A stretch of DNA of 64,000 nucleotides from Diplonema papillatum (taxonomy: Eukaryota > Euglenozoa > Diplonemea > Diplonemida > Diplonemidae): positions 1 to 64,000 of the forward strand of contig JAPJBO010000070.1 of assembly GCA_030068145.1 (NCBI GenBank), in the 5' to 3' direction. Position 1 is the stretch's first letter. Each line of letters starts with the position of its first letter. Both the position numbers and the translations under genes were made by a program. The notes below the pieces were generated by a model that saw only the letters and a list, made by a program, of their open reading frames with translations, searched no databases and was not told the DNA's origin. Positions 50,371 to 61,915 of the stretch are shown one piece after another.

Positions 50371-51487
50371 GAATAGGCGTGTGTTTGTTTGTACGTGCCG
50401 GCGTGTCCGTGCAAACTCCCCGTCGTCAAACTCCGCACAGCGCGGTAGCTTGCAAACGGGCACTGTGCCCCAGTTGACTTCTCATCCTCGAGGATATCAG
50501 TCCGAGTAAGTGCCATTTTTTGTTTGTACGGATTAGCCTGCGAGTGAATGATAAGTGAGTGAATATGACCGGTAGGCTAATCTTCTCCCAAGCACGCTGC
50601 CAGCGTTCTCTTTCGTGTTTACAAAGCATTGTTACTACAAAAGAAAGCGGTTGTCACACCCGCTTTTTCGGGTGTGATTTGCACGCGTTTTCGTTGTAGC
50701 ATCGGGCGCATCTTCTTTAACTCCAGCGTCTGAGGCTGGACCTCGCCGTGTAGAGATGTTGTTGGTTGCAACCCCCCACGCCAATTTGCTCCAAAGACCC
50801 GTCCAGACTTCAGTATTCCAGAGAAGAAATGCGTAGTTTCGGAAAAGAAGAGAAAGAAAAAGAGGAATTGGCACGCGTGCTTCGTTGCACAGAACAAATG
50901 TGGAATTTTCTCTTTCATGTGCAACCGTTGTTCCGGAAATGTTCCCGTCAGTACAGATGTACTATTAAAAAAAAAAAAAAACGGGCCTGTGCAATAGCGC
51001 AGGTTGCGAGAGGGCGGGGCTACGGGGAACATTTCCGGAATGGGGGCTGGCACCGAAAAACGACGAGGCAACGGGCGATCAGTGGCAGACGGTCGAAAAA
51101 GATCAGTTGGGTGCAAGACGTGCTTGCTCCTACACGTATACGCCGGTCCATCCCTATCTCCGGGAACTGCATCAAATTGCCTACCGCTGTTCATGTAGCG
51201 AACCGAGTCTATCAGGTCCATCCCGATCCCCTGGAGCTGCATAGAATTGCCTGGAGCTGCATTCTTCTGTCTACGATCAAGACGAGCTTAAGAGCAAAAG
51301 CATGACACATCACGTGCGAAGAGATAACCGCGACGCCGGAGATGCAGATTATCGCCACAGATTCTTTGTATTCTAACCCAAACTAACCCAAACTGTCACA
51401 GTCCTTCAGGAGGGGATGGACCGGCTTAACGTATCGGGGGGTTTCTCTACGTAGCAGGAAAAATTTGGAAGGAAACTAGAGTGTTCG
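50371..51487. other. Repeat fragments, no gene (50.4-51.5 kb)
   Basis: R7 unit at 50640-50760. At 51140-51260 a short unit (ggtccatcccgatcccctgg then agctgcatagaattgcc) is repeated two to three times; related pieces occur at about 11280, 33690 and 41025. Confidence 0.6.
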
Positions 51488-51612
51488 TTGACCGCACTAT
51501 CCTGAACCCAAATCCTGGACGTGGTTTCAGGTGGCAAATTGGCAAATGAGCATGATCATGAACAGAAGGTCCCACGGCGGTTCAGTTTCTTCACATTGCA
51601 TGTTGCTAAAAT
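51488..51612 (+). repeat. R3 interspersed repeat
   Basis: Copy with small deletions relative to 38690-38815. Confidence 0.88.
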
Positions 51613-53136
51613 ATTTTAGGCAAAAAAGGGCCGTTCTTTTTGGTGTCAAGAACAAAAACAGATCGATGGCAGCGGACTATCCTCACTCCCGTTAGATGAC
51701 AAGACAGGTTTCAAGGAAGTGCGCACCAACCAGTGTTTTTCTGAAGAACAATTTTGGGGTCATAAGCGAGGAGCACGGGTTCCGGCGATATTCGCTCAGT
51801 CGGTAGCCGGGGTTCTGTTTGTTTATCAGCTTTCGTCATCATTGTTTCCCAATTTCTTGTTTGCTTTTTTTTTTTTTTTTTTTTTTTTCGCCGCTGGCTT
51901 CGGTCAGCTTTTCGTGTGTAAGCGCAATTCCAGAAATGTCGGTACAAGTGGACTAGAAATACGGCTCCGTATGCCGCGGCTCAGGGCTTCAAAATGGCCA
52001 CGCAGGGCGGGCAAACGAGGGGCGAAGATCGTGAAAGCGACAGAGGTACTGACACCAACCTCGACTACGTGGTCGGTGTTCAGGGTCAATCAATCTTAAC
52101 CACTTGCGGACGGGGGGCGGACAATAGGGGAAGAAGGGACTCTTTTGAGCCGGGGGTTTCGAACCGGTACCGAATCAGTTCCACTACACGGGTCGAAACT
52201 GGGAAGACTTCTGAAACCGGGGTTTTGCCCATTTGCCCAGAGGTTCTTCACGTTTCTGTGCAGAAGCAAGGGGCGCGTTCAGATGTTAGACTGTTTCTTG
52301 GCTGGTACCTCGTTGTGTTCGTCTCTTGGGGGGGGGAGCTATCAGGGACGGACGGATCCGATCCGCCTAGTACAGGCACATTCCCTTCATTTGTACTTAC
52401 TCTGAGGGGCACGAGCAAGGCGTCACCCTCCCCGAGGTTTTCCTCCAGAAAAGCATTGGGTGCGGGAGGTCTCGTTCGGACCTTTACTCTTGGGGCGATT
52501 ACCGCAAAATCGATCGAGGGGAGCGAGGTTGTGAACCAGGAAGAGGGAGGAATTGCCTGTGTTATTTTTCCAATTCCGAATCCTTCAGTTTCCGAATCGC
52601 CCCCCTCCCAACCTTGCTTCTGAAGCAAGTGTTTTTACTTCAAACACTGAGGGCTTGTCGCCCAATACCTCTTGCCTCTCTTTAGGTCCTAGACGCACCG
52701 AAGGTGCTAAAAATGTTTGCTAGAAATACTACTCTCTTTGGGTTCGGTGACCTCTTCAACGAAATTTCTGTCCCTCCCATCTCCCCTCTCGAGCCTAGGA
52801 CCCGTATTGGGAGATTTGACATCGCAAAAAAAAGGGGGGGAAAGGAGAAGGAAAACAGCACGCAGTTGCAAACCGTCTACGTAAGGGTTTTCAGTCACAG
52901 CTCTTGACAGCCCGCTTTTTCTCGCGGAAGAGGCGGGCCGGACCTGTCGTAGGGTGCTGCACGGTATCAGGCTCCGATCGTGAGCAGCCCAAATCCAAAG
53001 ACTTTAGGGAGAAGCCCAGTCCCACCGAAAGTCCAATCAACATGTCTAAAGCCGAAAATCCAATCCTAACACTTTTAAAGCCGAAAATCCATTTCGAACG
53101 CTTCTGAAGCCGAAAGTCCAAAAACCGTACACCGCG
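51613..53136. other. No gene recognised (51.6-53.1 kb)
   Basis: A plus-strand frame of 209 codons (51994-52623) and a shorter one preceded by a ctctctttag acceptor at about 52675-52684 (VLDAPKVLKMFARNTTLFGF) look partly coding. No known domain is present and I could not build a gene. Confidence 0.25.
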
Positions 53137-53255
53137 AGCGTTGAGCCCAAATCCTGGACGTGGTTCCAGGTGGCAAATTGGCAAATCATGATCAAAAAGG
53201 TCCTACTTGGGCGGTTCAGTTTCTTCACACATTGCATGTGGCTGAAAGCTTTAAC
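53137..53255 (+). repeat. R3 interspersed repeat
   Basis: Runs from gagcccaaatcctggacgtg to ttgcatgtggctgaaa. An R2 fragment follows at 53483-53555, the reverse of the R2-R3 order at 40.2 kb. Confidence 0.88.
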
Positions 53256-53555
53256 TCTACAAAAGGTACGACCAGCTCTTCTTTGGATGTGCATACTCTC
53301 AAGAGCTGCCGGGCTGTGCGTGCATCCGGCGCGTGTGTAGTACCAAATGTAGACGGTTTTCATGTTTTTCCGAAGTCTATCTCTTTCGGCAACGGAAAAG
53401 CGGGAAATACCATCTTGGAAATACCATTCATACGAGTGACAGACACGCACAGAGGAGCGAAACCTCAAAAAAAAGAGAAATAATGGCATTTACATCTTCG
53501 TTTGTGCGCGCATTAGCGGAACTCGCCTGTTTTGGTAAGTTGCATGTGTAGGCAC

Positions 53556-54384
53556 CAGAAATTCATATATTCACTCTGGGGTTTCGTGTGGGATACAGCA
53601 CACATTTCCTCCTCTTCTCGTGCCGGCACTGTGCATTCGCTTTTTCTGCCAGCAGGTTATACAGGGGGTTATATGCCTCAAGAGCTACCTTTGTTGGGTG
53701 CCAAAGAAGTGACTATCGTTCAATTTTCCGTTTTGGACAAAACTCCTACATCGGTAGCCCTGTTCACGTCAGATTCTGTTTGCCAGTGCTCTGAAAATGC
53801 ACGCTATCCGCGGGCAACAGGCGAGCCTGTTGGCTTTGGACAAGCTCCATGCTGGTCCAAAGCTGGTCTGGTGCACCCAATTGTCCCGTGAACAAGCCTG
53901 ACCACCGAAGGGACGACTGACCCTGAAACGGAAAATTGTCGTTTTGTGTTTCCGACGATCCCGCGGGACGTACAGTTTTTTTTTTTTTTTCCGAGAATTG
54001 GTTTAATTCAGGGGTCTTTAAAAGTTTGGGGGTTGGAGCGGAAAACCCGGTGTCAGCCAAAAACCCGGTGTGAGGTCAAATTTTTTTTTTTTCCAACACT
54101 TGGGCAGCAGGGATGCCTTGGGACGAAAATCTACGCTCTAAAGCGGGGTTTTGGGGAATCACACGGCATTCAGCGGTGACCCTACTGTACCCGACCCGCA
54201 CAGTAGGCTGTCTTGACGCTTCGGGTGGGGGGAGACCTGCCCGCGCAGCGATATTTTTTGTGGTAGTGAGTCTCCTTTTGGCTTCTGCGTGCGTGTGCCG
54301 CCTCTGGTGCACGATTGAACCAGCGTTAAACTCCGGAACACCGATCCAGCAACTCTTCTTGTGGCGGTTTTGTGTTTCTTAAGG
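53556..54384. other. No gene recognised (53.6-54.4 kb)
   Basis: Only short frames. Two aacccggtgtcagcc/aacccggtgtgaggtc pieces at about 54040-54080 resemble 55541-55592. Confidence 0.4.
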
Positions 54385-54700
54385 AACCCTGCGCCGCAGG
54401 CGCGGAAACTTTTAAACGGTCGCACTTACGGATCAAAGCAGATGGGCACTAGGGTGGCTCGTCACAACTAGGTTGGCTGACATGTCAATTAAACCTGCGC
54501 CGCAGGCGCGGAAATTTTGACGGTCGCACTTACAGTTAAACAGATGGACGGAAACACGTTGGTTTGTCACCGGCTGCAGCAGATTTTCGCACTGCACAAC
54601 GCCCCTGCATTGCCTGCCACGGTGGAACACTGTGAACAGAATGAGCAAATAATGCGGTAGCCCCATGACGGAAAACACCTGCGCCGCAGGCGCGGAAATT
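54385..54700 (+). repeat. Three CTGCGCCGCAGGCGCGGAAA palindromic units
   Basis: The same GC-rich string occurs at about 54387, 54495 and 54679. The first two are followed by a ttt run and cggtcgcactta. The inner part tgcgccgcaggcgc can form a hairpin. Confidence 0.85.
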
Positions 54701-54739
54701 TTTTGGCGCCTTTCTGGCCAGCCAGCTAAGTACGAAGAT

Positions 54740-55465
54740 CGCAAAACAGTTTCCCGTGAAAGAAATTTCCGCCGGTGGTTTCTGCTATGATATGATTTTT
54801 TCCATCAGGTTTCTGCCACGAGAAATTTCCACCGATGGGTTCCGTTAGAAAACATTTCCACCAACAATTTCTGTTAGAAAAGTTTTCCGCCAAGCTTCCC
54901 GTGAAAGAAATTTCCGCCGGTGGTTTCTGCCATGCGAAAATTTCCATCAGTTTTCTGTCGTGAGAAAATTTCCACCAACAGTATTCCACAAAGAAATTTC
55001 CGCCAGTAGTTTCCAAGAACATTTCCACCAGGTTTCCACCACGAGAGAAATTTCCACCACCAGTTTCCCACGAAAGAAATTTCCGCCAGTAGTTTTCACG
55101 AGAACATTTCCATCATCGGTTTCCGCCACGAAAAAGTTTCCATCAGTTTTCTGTCGTGAGAAAGATTTACACCAACAGTTTCCCACGAAAGAAATTTCCG
55201 ACAGTCGTTTCCACGAGAACATTTCCATCAGGTTTCCGCCACGAGAGAAATTTCCGCCAGATTTCCGCCACGAGAAAATTCCCATCATTTTTCTGTCGTA
55301 GAGAAAATTTCCACCAACAGTATTCCACAAAGGAAATTTCCGCCAGTAGTTTCCACGAGAAAATTTCCATCAGTTTCCTGTCGTGAGAAAATTTTCCACC
55401 ACCAGTTTCCCTTCCCACGAAAGAAATTTCCGCCGGTAGTTTCCATGAGAAAATTTCCAGCCTAC
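54740..55465 (+). repeat. Complex minisatellite of TTTCC-rich units
   Basis: Roughly 20-27-base units such as gaaatttccgccagtagttt and gagaaaatttccaccaacag alternate in higher-order patterns. The reverse strand reads repetitive Trp/Lys/Phe/Ser peptide strings in several frames, which I regard as artefacts. Confidence 0.9.
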
Positions 55466-55540
55466 ACAGTGACAAAACAAAAATCTGGAAAAAAAAATTT
55501 CCCAGAAAATTTCTGACTTTTTTTTTTTCCCTCTTTTTTT

Positions 55541-55592
55541 GACACACCGGGTTTTCCCGGTGTCTGACACCGGGACACCGGGTTTTTAAAGT
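55541..55592 (+). repeat. CACCGGG-rich direct and inverted repeats
   Basis: Contains acaccgggttttcccggtgt and gacaccgggacaccgggttt. Confidence 0.8.
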
Positions 55593-55851
55593 CCCCTGGT
55601 TTAATTTGGTTATGGGCACACCACTACAACCATGGCTTATAAAACCCTGAGGGTATCCAAAGAAAAGGCAAAAGCGAAGAAGACGCGCAAAGAGCGCACC
55701 GAACGCCGTTTCGACAGACACGGCCGCCTCTCATATGCGGGGCGCGCACTCACAAATCGCACGTCATCGCACAAAATGAAACTGGTGATTATTGCATTTG
55801 TAGCTGGCAAGCTGCTCGCATGCACCACGGGCCAGGCCGGAACGTAGACCT

Positions 55852-56110
55852 TTTCAGAGTGAAAGTTCGCTTGAAACTCCGGGGTTTTAAAGTCTCCGGG
55901 TGACCTTCGTCGTTAAGGGAAGACATTCTTTGTGCTCTGAGTGTCGTAAGAGTGGTGGTTACACGAGGTAAGAGGATCGGTGGGTACCTTGGTCGTTGGT
56001 CATTGGTGATTTCGGCCATTGTCACATACCTTACATACGGTAGGCCCTCCTCAGTATGGTGCCGCAGTAGGTGACTGTCTGTCTTCTTGGTACCGTCTGA
56101 CCGTCTCTTT
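55852..56110 (+). repeat. R4 repeat, long form
   Basis: Matches 28660-28930 over nearly its whole length, including ggtgccgcagtaggtgactg and ggtaccgtctgaccgtctct. Confidence 0.92.
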
Positions 56111-57626
56111 TCGTGTGGAATCGTTTCTTTTTCCCCCTTCCTTTTTTTTTTTTTTTTTTGAGACTTTTTCTGCTTTCCGGCACGGTTACGTGTGTGCATG
56201 TACGCTTTCCATTCTCCTTTCCTCCTCTTCTCGCCATCAAAATGAGCTGCTACTTTTGCAAACGGGGTTCTTCAAGAAAGTTGTAGTATGGCTAAAGTAA
56301 ACTATGGCCGATACTACTGGAGAGTGGGTTTAAAAGTCTCCGGGTGATATCCTTGTGTTCTTACGAGTGGTTTTTACCGATCGGGCTTCCACTGCTGCAC
56401 GGCCTGCCTCCTCCGAGGCTGGGCACAGCAGCGCGGCACCCCGAAAAATCGCTCGACGTAGCTGCTTTGACTCCGAATGAAAGGGAGGAAAATGTCGGGG
56501 GTAGAGGGGAAAATGCAACACACCCCACCGCAACCTGACCTTTGTTCTTCGCTTACACCACCGCGTGTTGTTGTTTTTATCACTCAGGATTGTTTTCCCT
56601 GTTGTGGTTGTGGGCCTTGTCGTGTAGGGGTAGACCCGTATGGTCTACCTCGCAAGTCCGTTCAACACGTGTTCGGGAGTTGCAGCACTTGGGATCCCTG
56701 CGGTTCTTTGTCTGGCAGCTTCGTCGAGCATTTTCTTCCAAGCTGGCGCTTGTGTAATACAATTTTCGGAGACAGTACGAATAGGGGGGAAATCTTAGTT
56801 TCAATGTCTAGACCGAACGCTTGCCTGGGGGAGGGGGACAAGAAACGGGAAAATGTGCCTTCGCAAGTTATTTTTTTTTCTTTTTGTATAAGCGCCTGCT
56901 TTGTAGCCCCTCGAGTAATCGTTCGCTATCCTTTCCTCACACACTTGTGCGTTGACGATCTGCATGTGTGTCTCTTGTGCTCGTAACCTCCAAGGCAGAG
57001 CACAGCGCACATTGCAATGTGTAAAATACGGCTGCGCCGGAAATTTGTGCACACCATCTTCCATCATTTCCTGCTGTGGAATTCGTAACTGGCGGCCCCT
57101 CGAGTAGTTCTTACAACAGGCGCTTTCAAAAACAGAGTAGCTGAGTCACAGCTCTCGACAAAATAGATACGAAAAAGAGTGTCCATTTTTTCTCCGCTTT
57201 TTCTCACGAAAGGGGGGGTCGGTCCTACGGCAGGTTTCCCGACTCACCAGCAATTGTGAAGCAGCACAAAGCTCAAGAGGTCTGTCAACTATCCCTGCAG
57301 TATTAGCATACTTTCAAAAGAGAAATAGGCGCCTACAGTTCCGCCCTGGGAAAGGCTTTCGCTGAGGAATTTCGCAAATATTTTTTTTCCTCGACTGGCT
57401 GAGACCAGTGGGTCATTCTTTGAGCCATGATAGCCCCCCCCTGGAGCTTTGAATACAAGGTTGAGTCCAGGCTCGGAAGCAGGGGGGTATGGAGGGGCCA
57501 TCCACGTCGCACCCGAAAAGAGGGTGTGCTACACCCAAAGCACGTACCCAAAACAAACCCCCTCCAACCGTATTGTAAGGCACACACACGGTACGACAAC
57601 ACCCCCCCCCCCTTTGTTGCGAATAA
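56111..57626. other. No gene recognised (56.1-57.6 kb)
   Basis: A block ttgtcgtgtaggggtagacc to cagcacttgggatccctgcg at 56615-56700 recurs at about 61510-61590, so it is a dispersed repeat. An inverted R7 unit lies at 57410-57545. Confidence 0.5.
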
Positions 57627-57645
57627 GAGGTAAACGAACTTCGAT

Positions 57646-57852
57646 TCTGCAAGTGAGCAAGTGGTGTCCGATGATGGTAGTGGCAAGTGAGCAAGTGGTG
57701 TCCGATGATGGTAGTGGCAAGTGAGCAAGTGGTGTCCGATGATGGTAGTGGCAAGTGAGCAAGTGGTGTCCGATGATGGTAGTGGCAAGTGAGCAAGTGG
57801 TGTCCGATGATGGTAGTGGCAAGTGAGCAAGTGGTGTCCGATGATGGTAGTG
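57646..57852 (+). repeat. 34-bp tandem repeat, six units
   Basis: Unit gcaagtgagcaagtggtgtc followed by cgatgatggtagtg, six nearly perfect contiguous copies. There are no spacers, so this is a minisatellite. Confidence 0.95.
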
Positions 57853-58184
57853 TACACAGTAGTGCACGCTGCAGGTACAAATTACCAATATAGGGACAGG
57901 AGCAGCTATGTAGATGAGACGTACGAAGTATACCCTGCAAACCCGCAACGAAAAGAGTGGCTAATATGCAGAAGCAGATAACTTTTATACTGAAAACCTG
58001 TTTAGACCGAGCAAAACGACTACAAACGTTTTTCGAGACTGGAGGTCCTATGAACATGCAATGTGAATAGCCTCTATTCGAGCCAACCCGGCTTTTCTTG
58101 CAACAATTATGAAACTGTATTGTTTTTGGACTGGATAATATTGCGGATATAACTTTTCTCCCGCCTGCCAGTAGGCAGGGGCGT

Positions 58185-58252
58185 GGCAGAGTGAGCGGGT
58201 GACGGCCTTCAGGCCAGTAAGCCCGGGTTCGAACCCCGCTCACCGCACTTTT
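58185..58252 (+). repeat. tRNA-like module, copy 2
   Basis: A box tggcagagtgagcggg and B box gggttcgaacccc as at 20650. The acceptor region pairs only partly (gcgtg/caccgc), so it is not called as a tRNA gene. Confidence 0.7.
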
Positions 58253-58435
58253 CCGGCCGACTGTTGTTTTCGAGATTTCTTGTGTTCCGGGGTCTAATGT
58301 GCCCGAAATTTGCGTTTTTTGCGAAGTTTCTCAGTATCTCGCGGTATTTGGGTCACCCCGTCGCCCCGCGGCCGGCGGGGGGGGGACGGGCGGGAAAAGG
58401 CTGCCCCAGGCCCCGTGCCAGGGGTCCTGGCGCCC

Positions 58436-58620
58436 CACCCGGGTACGAGCGCCAAACTTTACCCGTGCTCGGTGGGTCCGAGGGGTGTCCCACCCGGGTA
58501 CCAGCGCCAAACTTTTCCCGTGCTCGGTGGGTCCGAGGGGTGTCCCCCCGGGTACCAGCGCCAAACTTTTCCCGTACTCGGTGGGTCGGGGGGTGTCCCC
58601 CCCCCGGGCACGAGCACCGA
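58436..58620 (+). repeat. About 53-bp minisatellite, 3-4 units
   Basis: Unit cccgggtaccagcgccaaac followed by ttttcccgtgctcggtgggtccgaggggtgtcc. Confidence 0.9.
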
Positions 58621-58923
58621 CCTTGGCTTCACCCGGACTTTACCACCCTGGCTGAACTTCGCTTACCAGCGCAGCCTGACTCGGCCCTGAGCGCTTAGCA
58701 CCAGAACTTAGCAACGCCCGAACTTAGCATCACTCGAACTTAGCATTGCCCGAACTTTACTGTTCCCCGAACTTTAACTGCTGCCTCCAGTCTCGCCACG
58801 CGCCGGCCTTAGCCGAGCGCACGTACTTCCTTTAGAGTTTTACAGTTAAAAGTTCGCTTGAGATTCCGGGGGGGGCGGGGCTATCTTATATTTTCCTTCT
58901 TATTCCTTTTTACCGCCGGGGAA

Positions 58924-59165
58924 TGGTACCAGGGAAAGCCTGCTACACGGGAGCCAAGCTTCACGTGTTCGGCGGTACTGCAGAGCCATGGGCCTACGGG
59001 TCAAGTGGCTACCGATTTCCCAAACTACAGCATCAAGGTGTGGCGCACCTTGGGGCTTGGCGCTTGCGCTGAACAGAAGCTCGTCAAGACGGTCAGCCAC
59101 AGGCAGAGCGGACGGGTTGTGGCACTGTGCTGCCTCCGAACTCAAGCTTTGCGCGCAGAATCCGA
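58924..59165 (+). repeat. R5 interspersed repeat, copy 2
   Basis: Near-identical to 8799-9085 up to ctgcctccgaactcaagctt. Confidence 0.88.
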
Positions 59166-59339
59166 CTCGACTCACCCCTGTGGCCTTAAAACCGCGGGGT
59201 AGAGGCGGATACAGTTCGACCGAGATAATAACCAAGCTAACGATGCGAGGTGCCGGGCGACCTCCACTGTCCAACCCCGGTCGTAAAAAGTGTGTGCCCA
59301 TAAGGGGGTTGCCTAGTGCCTCAAGCCGCCTCGGCACAA

Positions 59340-59820
59340 CACGGTTACAACACGAGGATGGTATCCTCGTTTTGTGGCCTTGCAGGACATGTGGGTAGGT
59401 AGTATGTATACCACCATACTACGTATGTGTGTGTATACTACCACGATACCGTAGCAGCTACAGGATGCAGGATGGGACATCCACCCACGCGATGCCATAT
59501 CCACCCACCTCCTGATGCTACGTGGTATCACATACCACCACATGCACCACGTAGTACCACCACGTAGTACCATCATGGTACTATAGGGTACTACAGGGTA
59601 CCATGTATGGTAGTATGTAGGTATGTATGTATCCACCACCTACGTAGGTGTAGATACTACGTCCTCATACCATCCACAGGATGACCTCGAGGTCCTGAGG
59701 ACGAGCTCGGGATGCAATCCTCAGCTCCTCCGTGCACCCACGAGGTGTGGTATCTACCACCATACCACCACCCGGTTACAACACGAGGATGGTATCCTCG
59801 TTTTGTGGCCTTGCAGAACA
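59340..59820. repeat. GTA/TAC-rich palindromic cluster bracketed by 44-bp direct repeats
   Basis: A sequence cggttacaacacgaggatgg running to tggccttgcag occurs at about 59342-59386 and again at 59772-59816. Between them are dense short palindromes built from GTAC, TACC and ATAC, such as accacgtagtaccaccacgt and ccacctacgtaggtg. The direct repeat itself holds the hairpin gaggatggtatcctc. Confidence 0.85.
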
Positions 59821-60184
59821 AAAGAAGACAGGCGCTTTTGTTTTGTGCCAGTTGGTCGTTTCTCCCACAACGTATGCCCCTGTTTCATTTTCAGGCCAAA
59901 AACTCTGACTCTACCGCCAAGTACACGTCTTTTTAGCCTTCGCAATACATTGCAAGTGGCTAAGAACGTATCCGGGTTTGGGGCTGTCTTGTGCTCATTT
60001 CGACGGAGGCTAGAGGGGCCACTGAACCCAGAGGTACCTGAGCGGGCTACATCATATTACCTCCCTCAAGTATTTCCTGCGAAGCAGGCGCTGTGTACAA
60101 AAAAAAGTGGGAAATCGCCGATGCGAGCTTGGTGTGCTTGACTTGGCCGGCTCTGCACCGAACTGCACCTTCAATCTGAGCCCA

Positions 60185-60344
60185 GACCGCTCACGTTCCC
60201 TGTATGTGGGAGAACAATCCAACCCTTAGACAATTCTGCTTGTCTAGGTTAGGAAGAGCCGACATCAAAGGATCAGAAAGCAACGTCGCTATGAACGCTT
60301 GGCTGCCACAAACCAGTTATCCCTGTGGTAATTTTTTTCTGTCG
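60185..60344 (-). pseudogene. Decayed large-subunit rRNA fragment (minus strand)
   Basis: The reverse complement reads ttaccacagggataactggt, then gccaagcgttcatagcgacg, gatcctttgatgtcggctct and gggttggattgttc up to gggaacgtgagcg. This is cytosolic LSU rRNA domain V from the peptidyl-transferase loop onward. Several invariant bases are changed, and homology stops at both ends abruptly. Confidence 0.88.
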
Positions 60345-60900
60345 GGTTGGTGTTCCTTCCTCGGGTGCGGGGCATGGCTGGTGCCAGATAGTACGTCTGT
60401 TGGGGTGTTCTCTTCTTTTTTAGCGCTTATTATAAGCTTATCTTTTTTTTATTCTCCATTTTCTTTTTCTCGACGGTTCTCCTTGTATCAATTTTTGGCA
60501 GGAATCGGGCTACGCCACCTTCCGAGACACCGCTAGCGTTGGAATTCCTCCAGTGATGAATGGGACTTACTGTTTCTAGCCGAGCTAGCAGCTTCGTCCT
60601 CGGTTCGCTTTCGTATTTTTCTGTTCGTTGCTTTTTTTAAGAGCAATTTTTTTCCTTTCAGACGCTTTTGCCTTAGGAAGCCGTTGTGCTTACTTTGTTT
60701 CGCTTTTTTTTGCTTTCTAAGTTTCTTCACTTTGACACCGGAGGCAGTTCGTTGAGGCAGGATCCTCGGCTGGTGCCAGCGGAGAGTTGCTTCAGGTCTG
60801 ACACCGCGGGCCTCCTTGTACACATTATTTGGCCACAAACCTAGAACAGCACACACTGATAAGTCACCCTGAAGAACACCCCTCTTTTTTAGCGTTAATT
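60345..60900. other. No gene recognised (60.3-60.9 kb)
   Basis: A minus-strand Lys/Arg-rich frame at 60533-60856 follows from T-rich plus-strand DNA and carries no motif. Confidence 0.35.
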
Positions 60901-60903
60901 ATC

Positions 60904-61150
60904 GGGTTTAGAGTGAAAGTTGTTCGCTTGAAACTCCGGGGTCGGGGAGTCTTTCGGGCAGCCTTTCGGCGACAACGGGATATCCTTGAAACGTTGCGTG
61001 TTCTTGAAGGTACAACGTGAGAAGAGTACCGGTGTGTACCTTCGTCGTTGATCGTTGGCAGTTTCGGCCATTATCCAGGTGTTTTTTGTACGTAGGCCCT
61101 CCCACTACGGTGCCGTAGAAGGTGATGGGCAGTCTTCGTGGTACTGCATG
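60904..61150 (+). repeat. R4 repeat, diverged long form
   Basis: Core gagtgaaagttgttcgcttg (3-base insertion), then weaker matches to the long form such as gtacctcgtcgttg-like and aggccctcccactacggtgc. Confidence 0.75.
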
Positions 61151-61794
61151 ATCCTTTCTTTCTAGCGTTTATTGTGGCCTAGAGGTTCGGTCTCCGGTTG
61201 ACCATTGAGGCTGTGAGGCGGGTAGTATGAGGGGTGTAAGTCTGATTATACACTTAACTACGGCTAGCCAAGTTTGTAAATGTTGCAACCGACTATTTCT
61301 ATTGGGAAAGTTCGCTTGAGACACCAATTATAATGATTTCAAGCTCCGGCGATTATCCCCTGAAACTGCTTCGCTTCGACTGCCGCTGTCTGAAAGGAAA
61401 GGCGCCGAGAGAGGCGTCAAATCAGTACCGTGACAACAAAGCGAAGAACAAACACAATCTGATTTGCTCTTCGCTTACACCACCGTGTGTTGTTATCTCA
61501 CTCAGGACTTTGACCTAGGGGTTGACCCGCGTGACCTCACGTCCGTTCAACACGTGGTTCGGTAGTTACACAGCACTTGGGATCCCTTCAGTTCTTTGTC
61601 TGGCAGCCATTGTAGAGCATTTCCTTCCAAGCTGGCGCTTATGTAAAACAAAAAGAAAAGCAAAAGTTGACAGAGGGGATATCTAGCGTTTTATCTTTAG
61701 GTTAATGTCGAGGCGGTGTTCTGAAAACTGCCTCCCATGCGACGCTAACATCTTGGTCTTCTTCGAAAAACGATGGGAAATGGGAAAGAATTAG
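61151..61794. other. Repeat fragments, no gene (61.2-61.8 kb)
   Basis: An R4 core fragment (aaagttcgcttgagacacca) at about 61307. The block at 61510-61650 repeats 56615-56760. Confidence 0.5.
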
Positions 61795-61915
61795 TATGGC
61801 GCTTCCGTTTGTTTGTGCGCACTAGCGGCTTTTCACCTGATTTGGTGAGTTGCTTTTAGTACGCTGCCAACTACTAATTTTTAGTACCAACAATGCATTG
61901 TTAACACAAAAAATA
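61795..61915 (+). repeat. R2 interspersed repeat
   Basis: Contains ctgccaactactaattttta and gtaccaacaatgcattgtta in full. Confidence 0.9.

Larger units (their letters stand above)
58029..58868 (+). repeat. tRNA-like repeat, copy 2 (uninterrupted)
   Basis: Same order of parts as the split copy at 15256-21060: the cgagact/agcctctattcgagccaacc head, the gtattgtttttggactgga block, the tRNA-like module (58185-58252), the cagtatctcg site, the aactttaactgctgcctcca block and an R4 start. It serves as the empty-site control for three insertions in copy 1. Between ggtcacccc and aactttaac it has gained a minisatellite. Confidence 0.88.

Noticed and set aside
54726-55721. Repetitive Trp/Lys-rich proteins on the minus strand
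   Set aside because: Several frames give equally repetitive peptides across the minisatellite, with no start or conserved ending.
57646-57852. Regular 34-bp repeats resembling a CRISPR array
   Set aside because: The units are contiguous with no unique spacers, and the host is eukaryotic. It is a minisatellite.
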